The position numbers were made by a program, and so were the translations under genes. Positions 24,939 to 36,905 of a DNA stretch of 64,000 nt are shown here, one piece after another; positions within the stretch are counted from its first letter, which is position 1; each line of letters begins with the position of its first letter. The notes beneath the pieces were generated by a model. It had not been told where the DNA came from. It worked only from the letters and a program-made list of their open reading frames with translations, and did not search any database. The DNA is from Phycisphaerae bacterium RAS1 (lineage in GTDB: Bacteria; Planctomycetota; Phycisphaerae; UBA1845; Fen-1342), in NCBI GenBank assembly GCA_007859745.1, contig SMLU01000001.1, positions 2,666,001-2,730,000 of the forward strand, read 5' to 3'.

Positions 24939-25296
24939 GCGGTTCCTTTCGACGATCGACGTGACGGCGGCGAGGCGGCGAAGCGCCGGAGCGCAGCCGG
25001 AATCGCGTTGCGACCGCATGCTACCGCGCGACTACGCGAGTCAACAGGCTCACCGTCGGCGGGAAGGGGGTCCTCACGACACTCGCGGCCGCGACCGACG
25101 CGGCCCCGAATATCAAGACACACACCGTCTGGAATGTGATAGTGCGGTCGAAGCCGAATTCTGGCGTAACCGACTGGAAGGAGTTCGCGCCGCGGTGCCG
25201 CGCCAGCACCGGTGGTGAAATGTGCGTGCGCCCCCTCTGTATCCTTGCCCCCCGGGGCCAGCCGACACCTCGCATCGGCTGCCTTGCGGAAAGCCC
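24939..25296. other. Intergenic stretch, nothing identified
   Basis: The upstream region of the VWA gene and the downstream region of the DUF3467 gene's end. One short frame on the minus strand (25021-25275) has a hydrophobic stretch but no Shine-Dalgarno or family match, so it is not annotated. No repeat or hairpin stands out. Confidence 0.4.
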
Positions 25297-25641
25297 CTAC
25301 TTCTGCCCCTGTTGCGGCGGCCGCGGCATCGGGCCGATCTCGATCGGGCCGAAGCGGTCCTCATGCTGTTTCACGGTTTCCTGAAGCGCCATGAGCAGGC
25401 GCTTGGCGTTCTGCGGCAGCAGCATGACCCTGTTCGAGAGTCGCACGATCGGTTCGGCGACGTTCGGCAGCGGCGAATTGGCGCCGAGGTAGACCACGAT
25501 CTCGTCGGGCGACCCGGTGATCGCGAAAAAATTCGCGTAGGACGTGTCCATTTGCGAGATATCAAGGCGGATTTGCTGCTGGCGCTGCTGCTGGCCGCCC
25601 TGCGGCTGCCGCGGCTGCGAGTCGTCTTCGCCGAAGATCAT
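25297..25641 (-). CDS. DUF3467 family protein
   Basis: 114 residues. After a Gln-rich start (QGGQQQRQQQ), the family core runs from about residue 26: MDTSYANFFAITGSPDEIVVYLG, RLSNRVMLLPQNAKRLLMALQETVKQHEDRFGPIE. DUF3467 proteins are small, cytosolic and of unknown function, common in planctomycetes and archaea. The C-terminus is Pro/Gln-rich. Monocistronic. Confidence 0.92.
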   Translation of the reverse strand: MIFGEDDSQPRQPQGGQQQRQQQIRLDISQMDTSYANFFAITGSPDEIVVYLGANSPLPNVAEPIVRLSNRVMLLPQNAKRLLMALQETVKQHEDRFGPIEIGPMPRPPQQGQK

Positions 25642-25778
25642 CTACTGCCTCCGTAGGTTTGTGGAACTCGGAGTCTACGCGGTCAGTGCCGCAATAGGCA
25701 AGCGGCCGCGCGGCGCAGCGGCGCGGGCGCCGTAGTCTGGCCAGCGTTTTTGGCAGGCGCCGCCTGCCGGTCCGTTTT

Positions 25779-25877
25779 TCCGAACCCGCCGCGCCAAGCG
25801 GCGGGGTGACGTCCGCGGCCTGCGGGGCGCCAGTCGCTAACGATCGTCAACCCGCCGCTTGGCGCGGCGGGTTCGGA
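25779..25877. repeat. Family A paired hairpin element, copy A3 (99 bp)
   Basis: Arms and length are as in A1 and A2. The centre is in the A2 orientation, but the left flank is GTTTTT, which in A2 is found on the right. This suggests the centre has flipped relative to the flank. The rest of 25642-25996 holds nothing else apart from the tRNA-Lys upstream region. Confidence 0.9.
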
Positions 25878-25996
25878 AAGACGCCGCGAATCGCAACCTC
25901 TATGGGGACGCGCCCACCGGGCAGAGTCCGGTCCCCACGCTGGCCGCCGCACCTCGGGCGGATATAATGATCGCTCTCCGTTCCGGGGGACGCCGT

Positions 25997-26069
25997 GAGG
26001 GCGTAGCTCAGCAGGTAGAGCAACGGCCTTTTAAGCCGTGGGTCCTGGGTTCGAGTCCCAGCGCCCTCA
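25997..26069 (+). tRNA. tRNA-Lys (TTT)
   Basis: 73 bases. The acceptor GAGGGCG pairs with CGCCCTC with discriminator A. The D-arm is GCTCAGCAGGTAGAGC, the anticodon stem-loop is ACGGC-CTTTTAA-GCCGT (anticodon TTT), and the T-arm is CTGGGTTCGAGTCCCAG. CCA is not encoded. Confidence 0.97.
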
Positions 26070-26119
26070 TTCTTGATCCGTTCGCTTGGTCGCGACTTGG
26101 TTCCGCAAGCGAACGCGCA

Positions 26120-27979
26120 TCACAAGCGCGTCTGGGCGACGCGCAGGGCGCGCATCAGTCGGAAGTGCATGCTCTGATGCCCTTCCATGCGCTCCAGCAC
26201 GTCGCCCAGGAAGCGCACCGCTGAGACCAGGTGCGGCCCCTTATTCAGCATCACGCACTGCGTCCGGGCGCCCAGCACCACGTCGCTGACCTCGGCCCGC
26301 GACGGCATGCCCTTCTTCGCCAGCGTTTCGAGCACTTGCGTCGCCCACACGACCGGCAGGTGCGCCGCGGCGCACAGCGAGGCGATCTCCTCCTGAAGCT
26401 CCGCCATGCGCTCGAACCCGACCTCCACGCCCAGGTCGCCTCGCGCGATCATGACGCCCACGCGATTGCGCCGCAGGGCGCTCAGCACGATGGCCGGCAG
26501 ATTGGTAAAGGCCGTGGCGGTTTCGATTTTCAGGATGACGCCCAGATTCAGGCGGCGCGTGTCCAGTTCGTGATACAGCGCCCGCACGTCGCTGGCGTCG
26601 CGCACAAACGAAAGCCCCAGCGCCTGAATCTGCTCCTGCCGCTCCGCGATGAAATCCAGCGCGCCCAGGTCCGCCGCCGTCAGCGACGGCACGTCCAGGC
26701 GCGTGTCGGGCAGGTTGATTCCCTTTTCACCGGCGAGCCGCGAAGGATTCGAGCGCGTCCAGGTGATCCGCAGGCGCAGCCGATCCGGAAGGGTCTCCTC
26801 GATCACGGCCGCGATCTTGCCGTCATCCAGAAACACGCGTTCTCCCGGTCGGGCGCAGCGCAGCACCTCCGTCGCGCTGCATCCGATCTGCGCGGGCGCG
26901 ATCACCTCGCCGCCGACGCCGCGCCGGGCCGGATGCCCGAGCAGGTCGCCGCGCGTCAGGCAGAGCATGTCGCCGGCGCGCAGTTCGATCTCCCGCGGCG
27001 AAGAGGGCGTGTGTCCGACGCGCCCGCCGACCGGCAGGTCCTGTTCGCCGCGGCGCAGCGTGAGCGGAATGCCGCTGACCATGAACGCTCCGCGGGCGGC
27101 GTCCGCCCAGGCCCCGCCGGGGGCGACGGACACCACGACGATCCAGCGCTTGCGGCCCTGATGGTCGCGAAAGTGAATTTCGTCGCCGACGCGCAACTGC
27201 TCGACGAACGCCGTGTTCACCGGAAGCACCGCGTGCGCCGGGCCCGCCGGCGGCGAGCCGGCGCTGATCCAGACGCGGGCGGGCGCGGTGACTTCGCCCA
27301 GCCCGTCCCGAAACGCATGCCAGCGCACCACGCCCGGCCCCGGCTCGATCGAGCTGGTCCGCAGCTTCGGCCCGGGAAGATCGCACAGGATCGTGCAGGG
27401 CCTTCCAAGCTGCTCCGCCGCCCGCCGCGAGTAATGGGCCATCGCCGCCCAGTGGTCCGGGCCATCATGGGCGCAGTTGATTCGAACCACCTGTGCACCG
27501 GCGGCCAGCAGGTCGCGAACCAGGTCATAGCGCTCCGCCGCCTCGGAAGGCATGGTGACCATGATTCGCGGCGTGCGCCGCGGCGGGCAGGGGCCGAGCA
27601 GCTCGGTGGTGCGGCGGGCGAGGACGGCCTCGCCTTCGTCATAGCCGATGGCGCGTGCGTCGCGGGCGCCGTCCTCCTGTCCGGCGAGCTGCGCCAGAAG
27701 GGTGCAGACGCGCTGCAGCGAGTCGAGCGCGTGCGTCTCAATGCGACCCAGCGAGCTCAAGCCCAGGCGGTGCAGATCGCGCTGCAAATCTCGAATATCG
27801 GCGCCGCGAATTCCCACGTAGGCGGCGAAGTTGACGGCGCTGGCGCGCGCGTCCGGATTGGCGTAGTCGGCGGCCGCCAGGACGTCCGCGGCCGCCCGCG
27901 CCCGCGCGTACAACGCCCGAAGCTCTCGAAACAGCGGTTGGACGGGTTGACTGGGTCCGGACAGCACACTCGGATCCAT
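26120..27979 (-). CDS. Pyruvate kinase-like protein with long N-terminal extension
   Basis: 619 residues from ATG 27979, 20 bases after the recQ stop. The first 140 residues are helical and unlike normal pyruvate kinase. The catalytic barrel then starts with PRIMVTMPSEAAERYDLVRDLLAAGAQVVRINCAHDG and LCDLPGPKLR. A large insertion of about 150 residues replaces or enlarges the lid (B) domain. The barrel resumes with KGINLPDTRLDVPSLTAAD, ILKIETATAFTNLP, the signature MIARGDLGVEVG and WATQVLETLAKKGMPSRAEVSD. It ends soon after, so the C-terminal effector domain is missing. Normal enzymes transfer phosphate from PEP to ADP. This divergent type may have another substrate or lack allosteric control. 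Confidence 0.85.
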   Translation of the reverse strand: MDPSVLSGPSQPVQPLFRELRALYARARAAADVLAAADYANPDARASAVNFAAYVGIRGADIRDLQRDLHRLGLSSLGRIETHALDSLQRVCTLLAQLAGQEDGARDARAIGYDEGEAVLARRTTELLGPCPPRRTPRIMVTMPSEAAERYDLVRDLLAAGAQVVRINCAHDGPDHWAAMAHYSRRAAEQLGRPCTILCDLPGPKLRTSSIEPGPGVVRWHAFRDGLGEVTAPARVWISAGSPPAGPAHAVLPVNTAFVEQLRVGDEIHFRDHQGRKRWIVVVSVAPGGAWADAARGAFMVSGIPLTLRRGEQDLPVGGRVGHTPSSPREIELRAGDMLCLTRGDLLGHPARRGVGGEVIAPAQIGCSATEVLRCARPGERVFLDDGKIAAVIEETLPDRLRLRITWTRSNPSRLAGEKGINLPDTRLDVPSLTAADLGALDFIAERQEQIQALGLSFVRDASDVRALYHELDTRRLNLGVILKIETATAFTNLPAIVLSALRRNRVGVMIARGDLGVEVGFERMAELQEEIASLCAAAHLPVVWATQVLETLAKKGMPSRAEVSDVVLGARTQCVMLNKGPHLVSAVRFLGDVLERMEGHQSMHFRLMRALRVAQTRL

Positions 27980-27998
27980 CGGTTCCGCGCTTTGCAAC

Positions 27999-30164
27999 TC
28001 AGGCTCCGCCCGCGGCCAGGTGTGCGATCGCGACGCGGATGACGTCATACGGCAATTCGCCATTGTAGTAATCGAAGACCGGTTTGGGCCGCGGCGAATC
28101 CAGCCCGAGCTTGATGCCGGCGTCGCGCACCTTTTCGTACTGCGCCGCGCTGATCCAGCGCTCGATGTCGCGCGGGCGGCGCTCGGCGATGAACTCGCAC
28201 AGGTATTCGGTGACAGTGCTCGCGGCCCGCTGGACTTGCTCCGCGACTTCGTCGAGGCCGGCGCCTTTCTCGAACAACTGAAACGCGCGCTGCCGGGCTG
28301 CGCTTCGCCGCGCCCGGCGCTCGTCGGCGGCGGGAGCGGCGGGCACGTCTGTCGCGGCGGCGCGCGCGGCGCAATAGGCCGCGATCCGCCGCGTGAACGC
28401 CGGACCGAGATCATTGCGTTTTCGCTCGCCGACGCCGTAGATGCCGTTCATGCGCTCCGGCGCCGTCGGCTTGTGCCGCGCCAGATCGCGCAGCGTCGCG
28501 TCGCTGAAGATGACGAAAGGCGGCACGCCGCGCTCTTCCGCGATCTCGCGCCGCAGGATGCGCAAGTCCTCGAACAGGTCGCGATCGACTCCGTCCCAGG
28601 ATTCGACATCCGTCTTCGTCCGCGCCACGCTGCCGCGCTTCGGCGCAACCAGTCCGACGCTGCGCTGCCCGCGCATCACCTCCCACGACGCGGCGTTCAG
28701 CGTCAGGATCGGGTACTCGTCGCCCGTGCGGGAAAGCACACCCTGGTCGAGAAGCTGGTAAATCTTCGACGCGATCGACTTCTTCGACTCGCCCTTGAGC
28801 AACCCGAACGTGCTGAGCTTGTCGTGCCCCAGCTCGCGGATGCGGGCCGTGCCCGCCCCGAGCAGCACGTCCGCCACGTGCCCGACGCCGAAGCGCTCCT
28901 TCACCCGCGCCACGCACGACAGGATCTTCTGGGCCGCAACAGTGGCGTCCTCGACCCCCTCGACCTCGTTCAGGCACACGTCGCACGCCCCGCAATTGGC
29001 CTTGCCCAGCGCCTGCCCGAAATACTGCGACAACGCCGCATGCCGGCAGCGCGGCGTGGCCGCAAACCGCCGCATCTGCGCCAGCAGCTCGAGCATGGCC
29101 GCGTGCACCTCGGGCGTGACTTTCTCTTCCGCGAGATTGCGCTCCATCAGGCTTTCCCAGCGGAGCGCGTCCGCCGCCGAGTAGAGCAGCACGCACTCGG
29201 CCTCCAGCCCGTCGCGCCCCGCCCGCCCGGTTTCCTGCTGGTAATGCTCGACCGACTTGGGCATCGCGGCGTGGACCACGCAGCGCACATCGCTGCGGTC
29301 GATGCCCATGCCGAACGCCACCGTCGCCACAATCACGTCAATCTTCTCTTCCGAAAAAGCGTCCTGCGTGCGGCGCCGCTCAGCCGCTTCCATTCCGGCG
29401 TGGTAGTGTTCAGCCTTGATGTGGCTGGCGCGAAGATGTTCGGCCAGGGCCTCCGTGTCGCGGCGGCTCAGGCAGTAGACAATGGCGGCCTGCCCCGCGT
29501 GCCGCCGCAGCACGTCGACCGTCTGCGAATACACATCGACCAGCGGCGCCACGCGATAGACCAGGTTGGCCCGGTCGAACGTGCCCACCAGCACGGCCGG
29601 ATCGCGCAGCCGGAGCTGCGCGGCGATGTCGCTGCGCACGCGCGGCGTGGCGGTGGCGGTAAACGCGTGCAGGCTGGCGCCGGGAAAATGCGTGCGCAGT
29701 TCAGCCAGCCGGCGATACTCCGGGCGGAAATCATGCCCCCAGTGGCTGATGCAGTGCGCCTCGTCGATTGCAAACGACTGCACGGACGCTTGCTGCAGCG
29801 TGCGGATCATCGAGTCGGTCAGCAGCCGCTCGGGCGCCGCGAAGATCAGCCGCGCCTGCCCGGTCAGGATGCTCCGCTGGGCGGCGAGGCGCTCGTCGGA
29901 CGTCATGCCGCTGTTCAACGCCGCCGCCGGATAGCCGCACTCGCGCAGTCCGTCGACCTGGTCCTTCATCAGCGCGATCAGCGGCGATACGACGACGTCG
30001 GTCCGGTTCGCCAGCACCGGCGGAACCTGGTAGCAGAGCGATTTGCCTCCGCCGGTCGGCAGCACGACCAGCGAATCGCGCCGCTCGACGCCGGCTGTGA
30101 TCGCCTCGCGCTGCAGCGGGCGAAGCGATTCGTATCCCCAGTAGCGGCGGACGACGTCGAGCAT
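27999..30164 (-). CDS. recQ: ATP-dependent DNA helicase RecQ
   Basis: 721 residues from ATG 30164. A 3'-5' helicase for recombination repair. The helicase core has Walker A LPTGGGKSLCYQ (about 36-47), DEAHC (motif II), TATATPRVRSDI, YCLSRRDTEALAEHL and QETGRAGRDGLEAECVLL (motif VI). A zinc-binding module with C...CGACDVC is followed by a winged-helix RQC domain and an HRDC domain (about 520-600). The last 120 residues add a Lys/Arg-rich helical region with a small HTH-like LFEKGAGLDEVAEQVQRAASTVTEYL repeat, also found at the end of many RecQ proteins. The pyruvate kinase gene follows closely. Confidence 0.96.
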   Translation of the reverse strand: MLDVVRRYWGYESLRPLQREAITAGVERRDSLVVLPTGGGKSLCYQVPPVLANRTDVVVSPLIALMKDQVDGLRECGYPAAALNSGMTSDERLAAQRSILTGQARLIFAAPERLLTDSMIRTLQQASVQSFAIDEAHCISHWGHDFRPEYRRLAELRTHFPGASLHAFTATATPRVRSDIAAQLRLRDPAVLVGTFDRANLVYRVAPLVDVYSQTVDVLRRHAGQAAIVYCLSRRDTEALAEHLRASHIKAEHYHAGMEAAERRRTQDAFSEEKIDVIVATVAFGMGIDRSDVRCVVHAAMPKSVEHYQQETGRAGRDGLEAECVLLYSAADALRWESLMERNLAEEKVTPEVHAAMLELLAQMRRFAATPRCRHAALSQYFGQALGKANCGACDVCLNEVEGVEDATVAAQKILSCVARVKERFGVGHVADVLLGAGTARIRELGHDKLSTFGLLKGESKKSIASKIYQLLDQGVLSRTGDEYPILTLNAASWEVMRGQRSVGLVAPKRGSVARTKTDVESWDGVDRDLFEDLRILRREIAEERGVPPFVIFSDATLRDLARHKPTAPERMNGIYGVGERKRNDLGPAFTRRIAAYCAARAAATDVPAAPAADERRARRSAARQRAFQLFEKGAGLDEVAEQVQRAASTVTEYLCEFIAERRPRDIERWISAAQYEKVRDAGIKLGLDSPRPKPVFDYYNGELPYDVIRVAIAHLAAGGA

Positions 30165-30236
30165 GGGGGCATCTTACACGGGGCGCAGGGCACAGGGCGC
30201 AGGGCGCAGAGCCGGCAGGCGCGGGGCGCCTGTCTG

Positions 30237-30334
30237 TCGGAACCCGCCGCGCCAAGCGGCGGGTTGACGTCCCGGGCTGTGCGGCGCTGTTTGCCTGCGA
30301 TCGCCAACCCGCCGCTTGGCGCGGTGGGTTCGGA
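30237..30334. repeat. Family A paired hairpin element, copy A4 (98 bp)
   Basis: Arms are as in A1-A3 with single substitutions (TCGGAACCC on the left, GGTGGG on the right). The centre is in the A2 orientation with A2-like flanks. Next to it, 30181-30215 is a short direct repeat of GGGCGCAGG. Both lie between recQ and putA. Confidence 0.9.
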
Positions 30335-30393
30335 AAAACGCCCCAGCCGGCGCCGGCCAATAACGCCGGCCGGCGGCCTGTTTCAACGGCCTG

Positions 30394-33621
<3,228 letters not shown>

Positions 33622-33695
33622 TCACCACCTGTAAAGCCGGGCCGCCATTCTAATTCGAAGCGCCCGGGTTTTGTCAGGCTCGGCGGGCATATCTG

Positions 33696-33811
33696 TCGGA
33701 ACCCGCCGCGCCAAGCGGCGGGGTGACGTCCGGGCGCGTTCGTGGCGGCGCGTCGTAGATTGACGCCGATCGCCGTGCGCACAACCCGCCGCTTGGCGCG
33801 GCGGGTTCGGA
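33696..33811. repeat. Family A element, copy A5 (116 bp, long-centre variant)
   Basis: Outer arms are as in A1. The 55-base centre (GACGTCCGGGCGCGTTCGTGG...) is homologous to that of A6 but inverted with respect to the shared right flank (ACAAGCC...CGGGCTTGCCCGGAT). The rest of 33622-34054, including the stretch before the PPIase gene, has no other feature that can be named. Confidence 0.9.
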
Positions 33812-34054
33812 CAAGCCAGCGGGCTTGCCCGGATTTTTGGGCACAGCGCCCACTACCAAAGATCGCCGGGCTTTTGCCGTCGGCGGGCGGTCGCGGTAGA
33901 CTCTGCCGCCCGTATGCGCCTGACTGCCTGCACCTGCGTACAAATGCGTGCGGACCTGAAGCAGGCGCGCCGGCCCATGCGTCGCGGGCAGCGACGCGGC
34001 GCCGCCGCGACGTGCGGCGGCTCGGCCGGCCCCGGTTCCGAACAAAGGTGAATC

Positions 34055-35122
34055 ATGAGACGACTGAGCACGGTGTTCATCCTGGCGATTTCCGCAGCCA
34101 CGGCATTTGCGGACGACAAGCCCGCGACGGCGCCCGCGGTCGCGGCCGGAGAGGCGAAGGGAGACGGCATGCATCCGCGGCTGAAGATGGAGACGTCGCT
34201 GGGCGACATCATTCTGGAACTGGACGCCGTCAAGGCGCCGATCACCGCGGACAACTTCATTCAGTACGCCGAGGCCGGCCACTACAACGGCCTCATTTTC
34301 CACCGCATCATGCCGACCTTCATGATCCAGGGCGGCGGCTACACGGCCGAGGTCAAGGAGCGCAAAGAGGGGCTGCGTCCGGGCATCAAGAATGAATGGA
34401 CGAACGGGCTGAAAAACGTCCGTGGGTCGATCGCGATGGCCCGCCTCGGCGGTCAGCCGAATTCGGGCACGGCCCAGTTCTTCATCAACGTGGTGGACAA
34501 CGCCATGCTCGACACGCCGCGCGACGGCGCCGGTTACGCCGTCTTCGGCAAGGTGGTCGAGGGGATGGACGTGGTGGACAAGATCAAGGATGTGAAGACG
34601 ACGGCGCACGCCGCGTTGCCCGGGATGGGCGCGGTGGTGCCGGTGGAGCCGGTGATCATCAAGGGTGTCAAGCTGGCCGGGGCGTACGAGAAGGACAAGG
34701 TCAAGGCGCTGATGGCCGAGGCTGAAAAGGCCGCCCGCAAGGAGGTGGATGCTTACATCGCCAAGGCCGAGGCGGAGACGGGCAAGAAGTTTGAAAAGGC
34801 GCCGTCCGGGCTGATGTGGATCGTGATGAACGAAGGCGCCGGGGACAAGAAACCGACGCCCACGTCGACCGTCGAAGTGCACTACACGGGTTGGTTGATC
34901 GACGGGACGCAGATCGACACGTCGGTCGGCAAGGAGCCGGCCACGTTTCTGCTCACCAGCGTGATTCGCGGCTGGACCGACGGCGTTTCGATGATGAAGA
35001 TCGGCGAGAAGCGCAAGTTTGTCATTCCGCCGGACCTGGCCTGGGCCGGCCGCGGCTTTCCGCCAAAGGTTCCGCCGGACGCCTGGGTCGCGTTTGATAT
35101 TGAGCTGCTGGGGATCAAGTAG
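34055..35122 (+). CDS. Secreted cyclophilin-FKBP fusion peptidyl-prolyl isomerase
   Basis: 355 residues from ATG 34055. Signal peptide (MRRLSTVFILAISAATAFA), then a cyclophilin domain at about 42-205 with the active-site FHRIMPTFMIQGGG, SIAMARLGGQPNSGTAQFFI and YAVFGKVVEGMDVVDKI. A charged helical linker covers about 212-245. The FKBP domain occupies about 250-355: PTSTVEVHYTGWLIDGTQIDTS, VIRGWTDGVSMMKIGEKRKFVIPPDLAW and AWVAFDIELLGIK. Both domains catalyse cis-trans prolyl isomerisation, presumably helping periplasmic protein folding. Fusions of the two families are rare; known bacterial and parasite cases include CFBP and FCBP proteins. This one is cyclophilin first and has no TPR. Confidence 0.92.
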   Translation: MRRLSTVFILAISAATAFADDKPATAPAVAAGEAKGDGMHPRLKMETSLGDIILELDAVKAPITADNFIQYAEAGHYNGLIFHRIMPTFMIQGGGYTAEVKERKEGLRPGIKNEWTNGLKNVRGSIAMARLGGQPNSGTAQFFINVVDNAMLDTPRDGAGYAVFGKVVEGMDVVDKIKDVKTTAHAALPGMGAVVPVEPVIIKGVKLAGAYEKDKVKALMAEAEKAARKEVDAYIAKAEAETGKKFEKAPSGLMWIVMNEGAGDKKPTPTSTVEVHYTGWLIDGTQIDTSVGKEPATFLLTSVIRGWTDGVSMMKIGEKRKFVIPPDLAWAGRGFPPKVPPDAWVAFDIELLGIK

Positions 35123-35242
35123 TCTTCTGACGCGGGCGGCGGAGTGACCGGGTCCAGGGCCGGCTGCGCCGCGCCGCGCGTGTCAGCGCGTGAGATCGCA
35201 GCACTTCCCTCGATCGACGAAATTGCCGACGGAGGCTCTGAC

Positions 35243-36751
35243 GTGGCGACACAGTCGAATGCAGCAGCGGCGCAGATGAGCGCGGCTCCGCGCGAAGGCG
35301 AGCTCTTCGGGCATCCGAAGGGGCTCTATATCCTGTTCTTCAGCGAGCTGTGGGAGCGATTCAGCTTCTACAGCATGCGGGGCATTCTCGTCCTCTACAT
35401 GGGCGCCATGATGACCGTTGCCGGCGCGCGGGCCGACAAGATCTATGGCGCCTACCTCGGATTTGTGTACGCCTCGACCTTTATCGGAGGTATGTTGGCG
35501 GACCGCATGCTGGGGCAGCGTCGCGCGATTTACATCGGCGGCACGCTCATGGCCATCGCTCAGTTCACGCTGGCCGCACACGCCATGCTGCTAAAAGGCG
35601 GACAGGCTGTTGAATCTTTGAACTGGATGTTTTTCCTGGGGCTGGGGCTGCTGTCCGCGGGCAACGGTTTCTTCAAACCGAACATCTCCACCATCGTCGG
35701 CACGCTCTACCAGCAAGGGGACTCGCGACGCGACGTGGCCTTCACGATTTTCTACATGGGAATTAACATCGGCGCGTTCCTGGCGAGCTTTTCCGCCGGC
35801 ATCGCGCAGAAGTGGGGCTGGCACCTGGGTTTCCTGCTGGCCGGCTCGGGGATGGTGCTGGGCCAGTTGATCTTCACCTTCGGCCTGGGAACGATCAAAG
35901 GAAAAGGCCTCCCCCCGGTCGGCAAGGACGGTGGTTCCGGCGGCGGGAGTGCGACGAGTTGGCTGGCGCTCGCCGTTGGCGTGGCTGCGTTTATCCCGCT
36001 CGCCGGCTGGATGATCTCGAACCCGGAATGGGTGCAGAATCTGGCGCTCATTATTGCGGGTCCGATTGTGCTCTACCTGCTGTGGGAGGCGACCCGCGGC
36101 ACGCGCGAAGAGGCCGGCCGGATGATAGTGATTCTCGTGCTTTGCTCGTTTTCGATGATGTTCTGGGGTTTCTTCGAGCTGGCCGGCAGCACCATCACGC
36201 GCTTCACCGAGGAAACCGTTGATCGCAACCTCTTCGGCACCGAGGTCCCGGCCGCCTTCCTCGCCAATTTCGTGAACCCGCTGCTGATCATCGTGCTGAG
36301 CATCCCGGTCGCGATGTTCTGGGTCTGGCTCGATAAGCGCCGCTGGGAGCCGGCCTCGCCTTTCAAATTCGTGATGGGTTTGGCGCAGCTTGGCCTGGGC
36401 TTCCTCATGCTCTACTTCGGCGCCATGCAGGCCGGCGCCACCGGCAAGGCGCCGATGTTCTGGCTCATCCTGGCCTTCTTTTTCCACACCACGGGCGAAT
36501 TGTGCCTTTCGCCGGTCGGGCTTTCGACCATTACGAAGCTCTCGCCGGCGCGGCTGGTGGGCATGTTCATGGGCGTGTGGTTCCTCTCGTCGGCTTTGGG
36601 CAACGTGCTGGCGCCGCGCGTGATTCACGTGCAGCCCGGCGCGGGCTTCGGCGAAGTCTTCAAGCTGATCGTCATCATCACCATGGCCGGCGCCGCGGTG
36701 CTGCTCATCCTGGCGTATCCTTTGAAGAAGATGATGCACGGCGTGAAGTAG
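35243..36751 (+). CDS. POT-family peptide transporter
   Basis: 502 residues from GTG 35243, chosen for GGAGG at 35231-35235; an internal ATG at 35277 is an alternative. Proton-coupled oligopeptide transporters of the major facilitator superfamily have 12-14 membrane helices. The first helix carries the family signature FSELWERFSFYSMRGILVLYM (E-x-x-E-R type), followed by YASTFIGGMLADRMLGQRRAIYIGG, FFKPNISTIVGTLY and FTIFYMGINIGAF. Residues about 260-275 are a Gly-rich loop, and later helices include FHTTGELCLSPVGLSTITKL and MGVWFLSSALGN. It imports di- or tripeptides using the proton gradient. Confidence 0.94.
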   Translation: MATQSNAAAAQMSAAPREGELFGHPKGLYILFFSELWERFSFYSMRGILVLYMGAMMTVAGARADKIYGAYLGFVYASTFIGGMLADRMLGQRRAIYIGGTLMAIAQFTLAAHAMLLKGGQAVESLNWMFFLGLGLLSAGNGFFKPNISTIVGTLYQQGDSRRDVAFTIFYMGINIGAFLASFSAGIAQKWGWHLGFLLAGSGMVLGQLIFTFGLGTIKGKGLPPVGKDGGSGGGSATSWLALAVGVAAFIPLAGWMISNPEWVQNLALIIAGPIVLYLLWEATRGTREEAGRMIVILVLCSFSMMFWGFFELAGSTITRFTEETVDRNLFGTEVPAAFLANFVNPLLIIVLSIPVAMFWVWLDKRRWEPASPFKFVMGLAQLGLGFLMLYFGAMQAGATGKAPMFWLILAFFFHTTGELCLSPVGLSTITKLSPARLVGMFMGVWFLSSALGNVLAPRVIHVQPGAGFGEVFKLIVIITMAGAAVLLILAYPLKKMMHGVK

Positions 36752-36802
36752 ACGCCCGGCGCGCCGTACGGACGACGAACAGGTCTCGGTGAACGCTCTG
36801 AA

Positions 36803-36881
36803 GAACGCGAAGCGCAAGCCAGCGCCCGGGCATGAATGTCCCCCGGCGCAGGCGATCGCTCGCTCGCGCTTCGCGTTCTGA
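36803..36881. repeat. Family E inverted repeat (GAACGCGAAGCGC)
   Basis: GAACGCGAAGCGCAAGCCAG on the left mirrors GCTCGCTCGCGCTTCGCGTTCT on the right. It lies between the POT gene and the mannosidase gene. Related copies: half-site 50461-50499, 55749-55783 inside mrdA, and the full copy 60938-61000. Confidence 0.85.
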
Positions 36882-36905
36882 CACACATGCACACAGGAGC
36901 CTCCC

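Noticed and set aside
25021-25275. Minus-strand frame with a hydrophobic stretch upstream of the VWA gene
   Set aside because: No ribosome-binding site, no family match, and composition typical of chance frames in GC-rich DNA.
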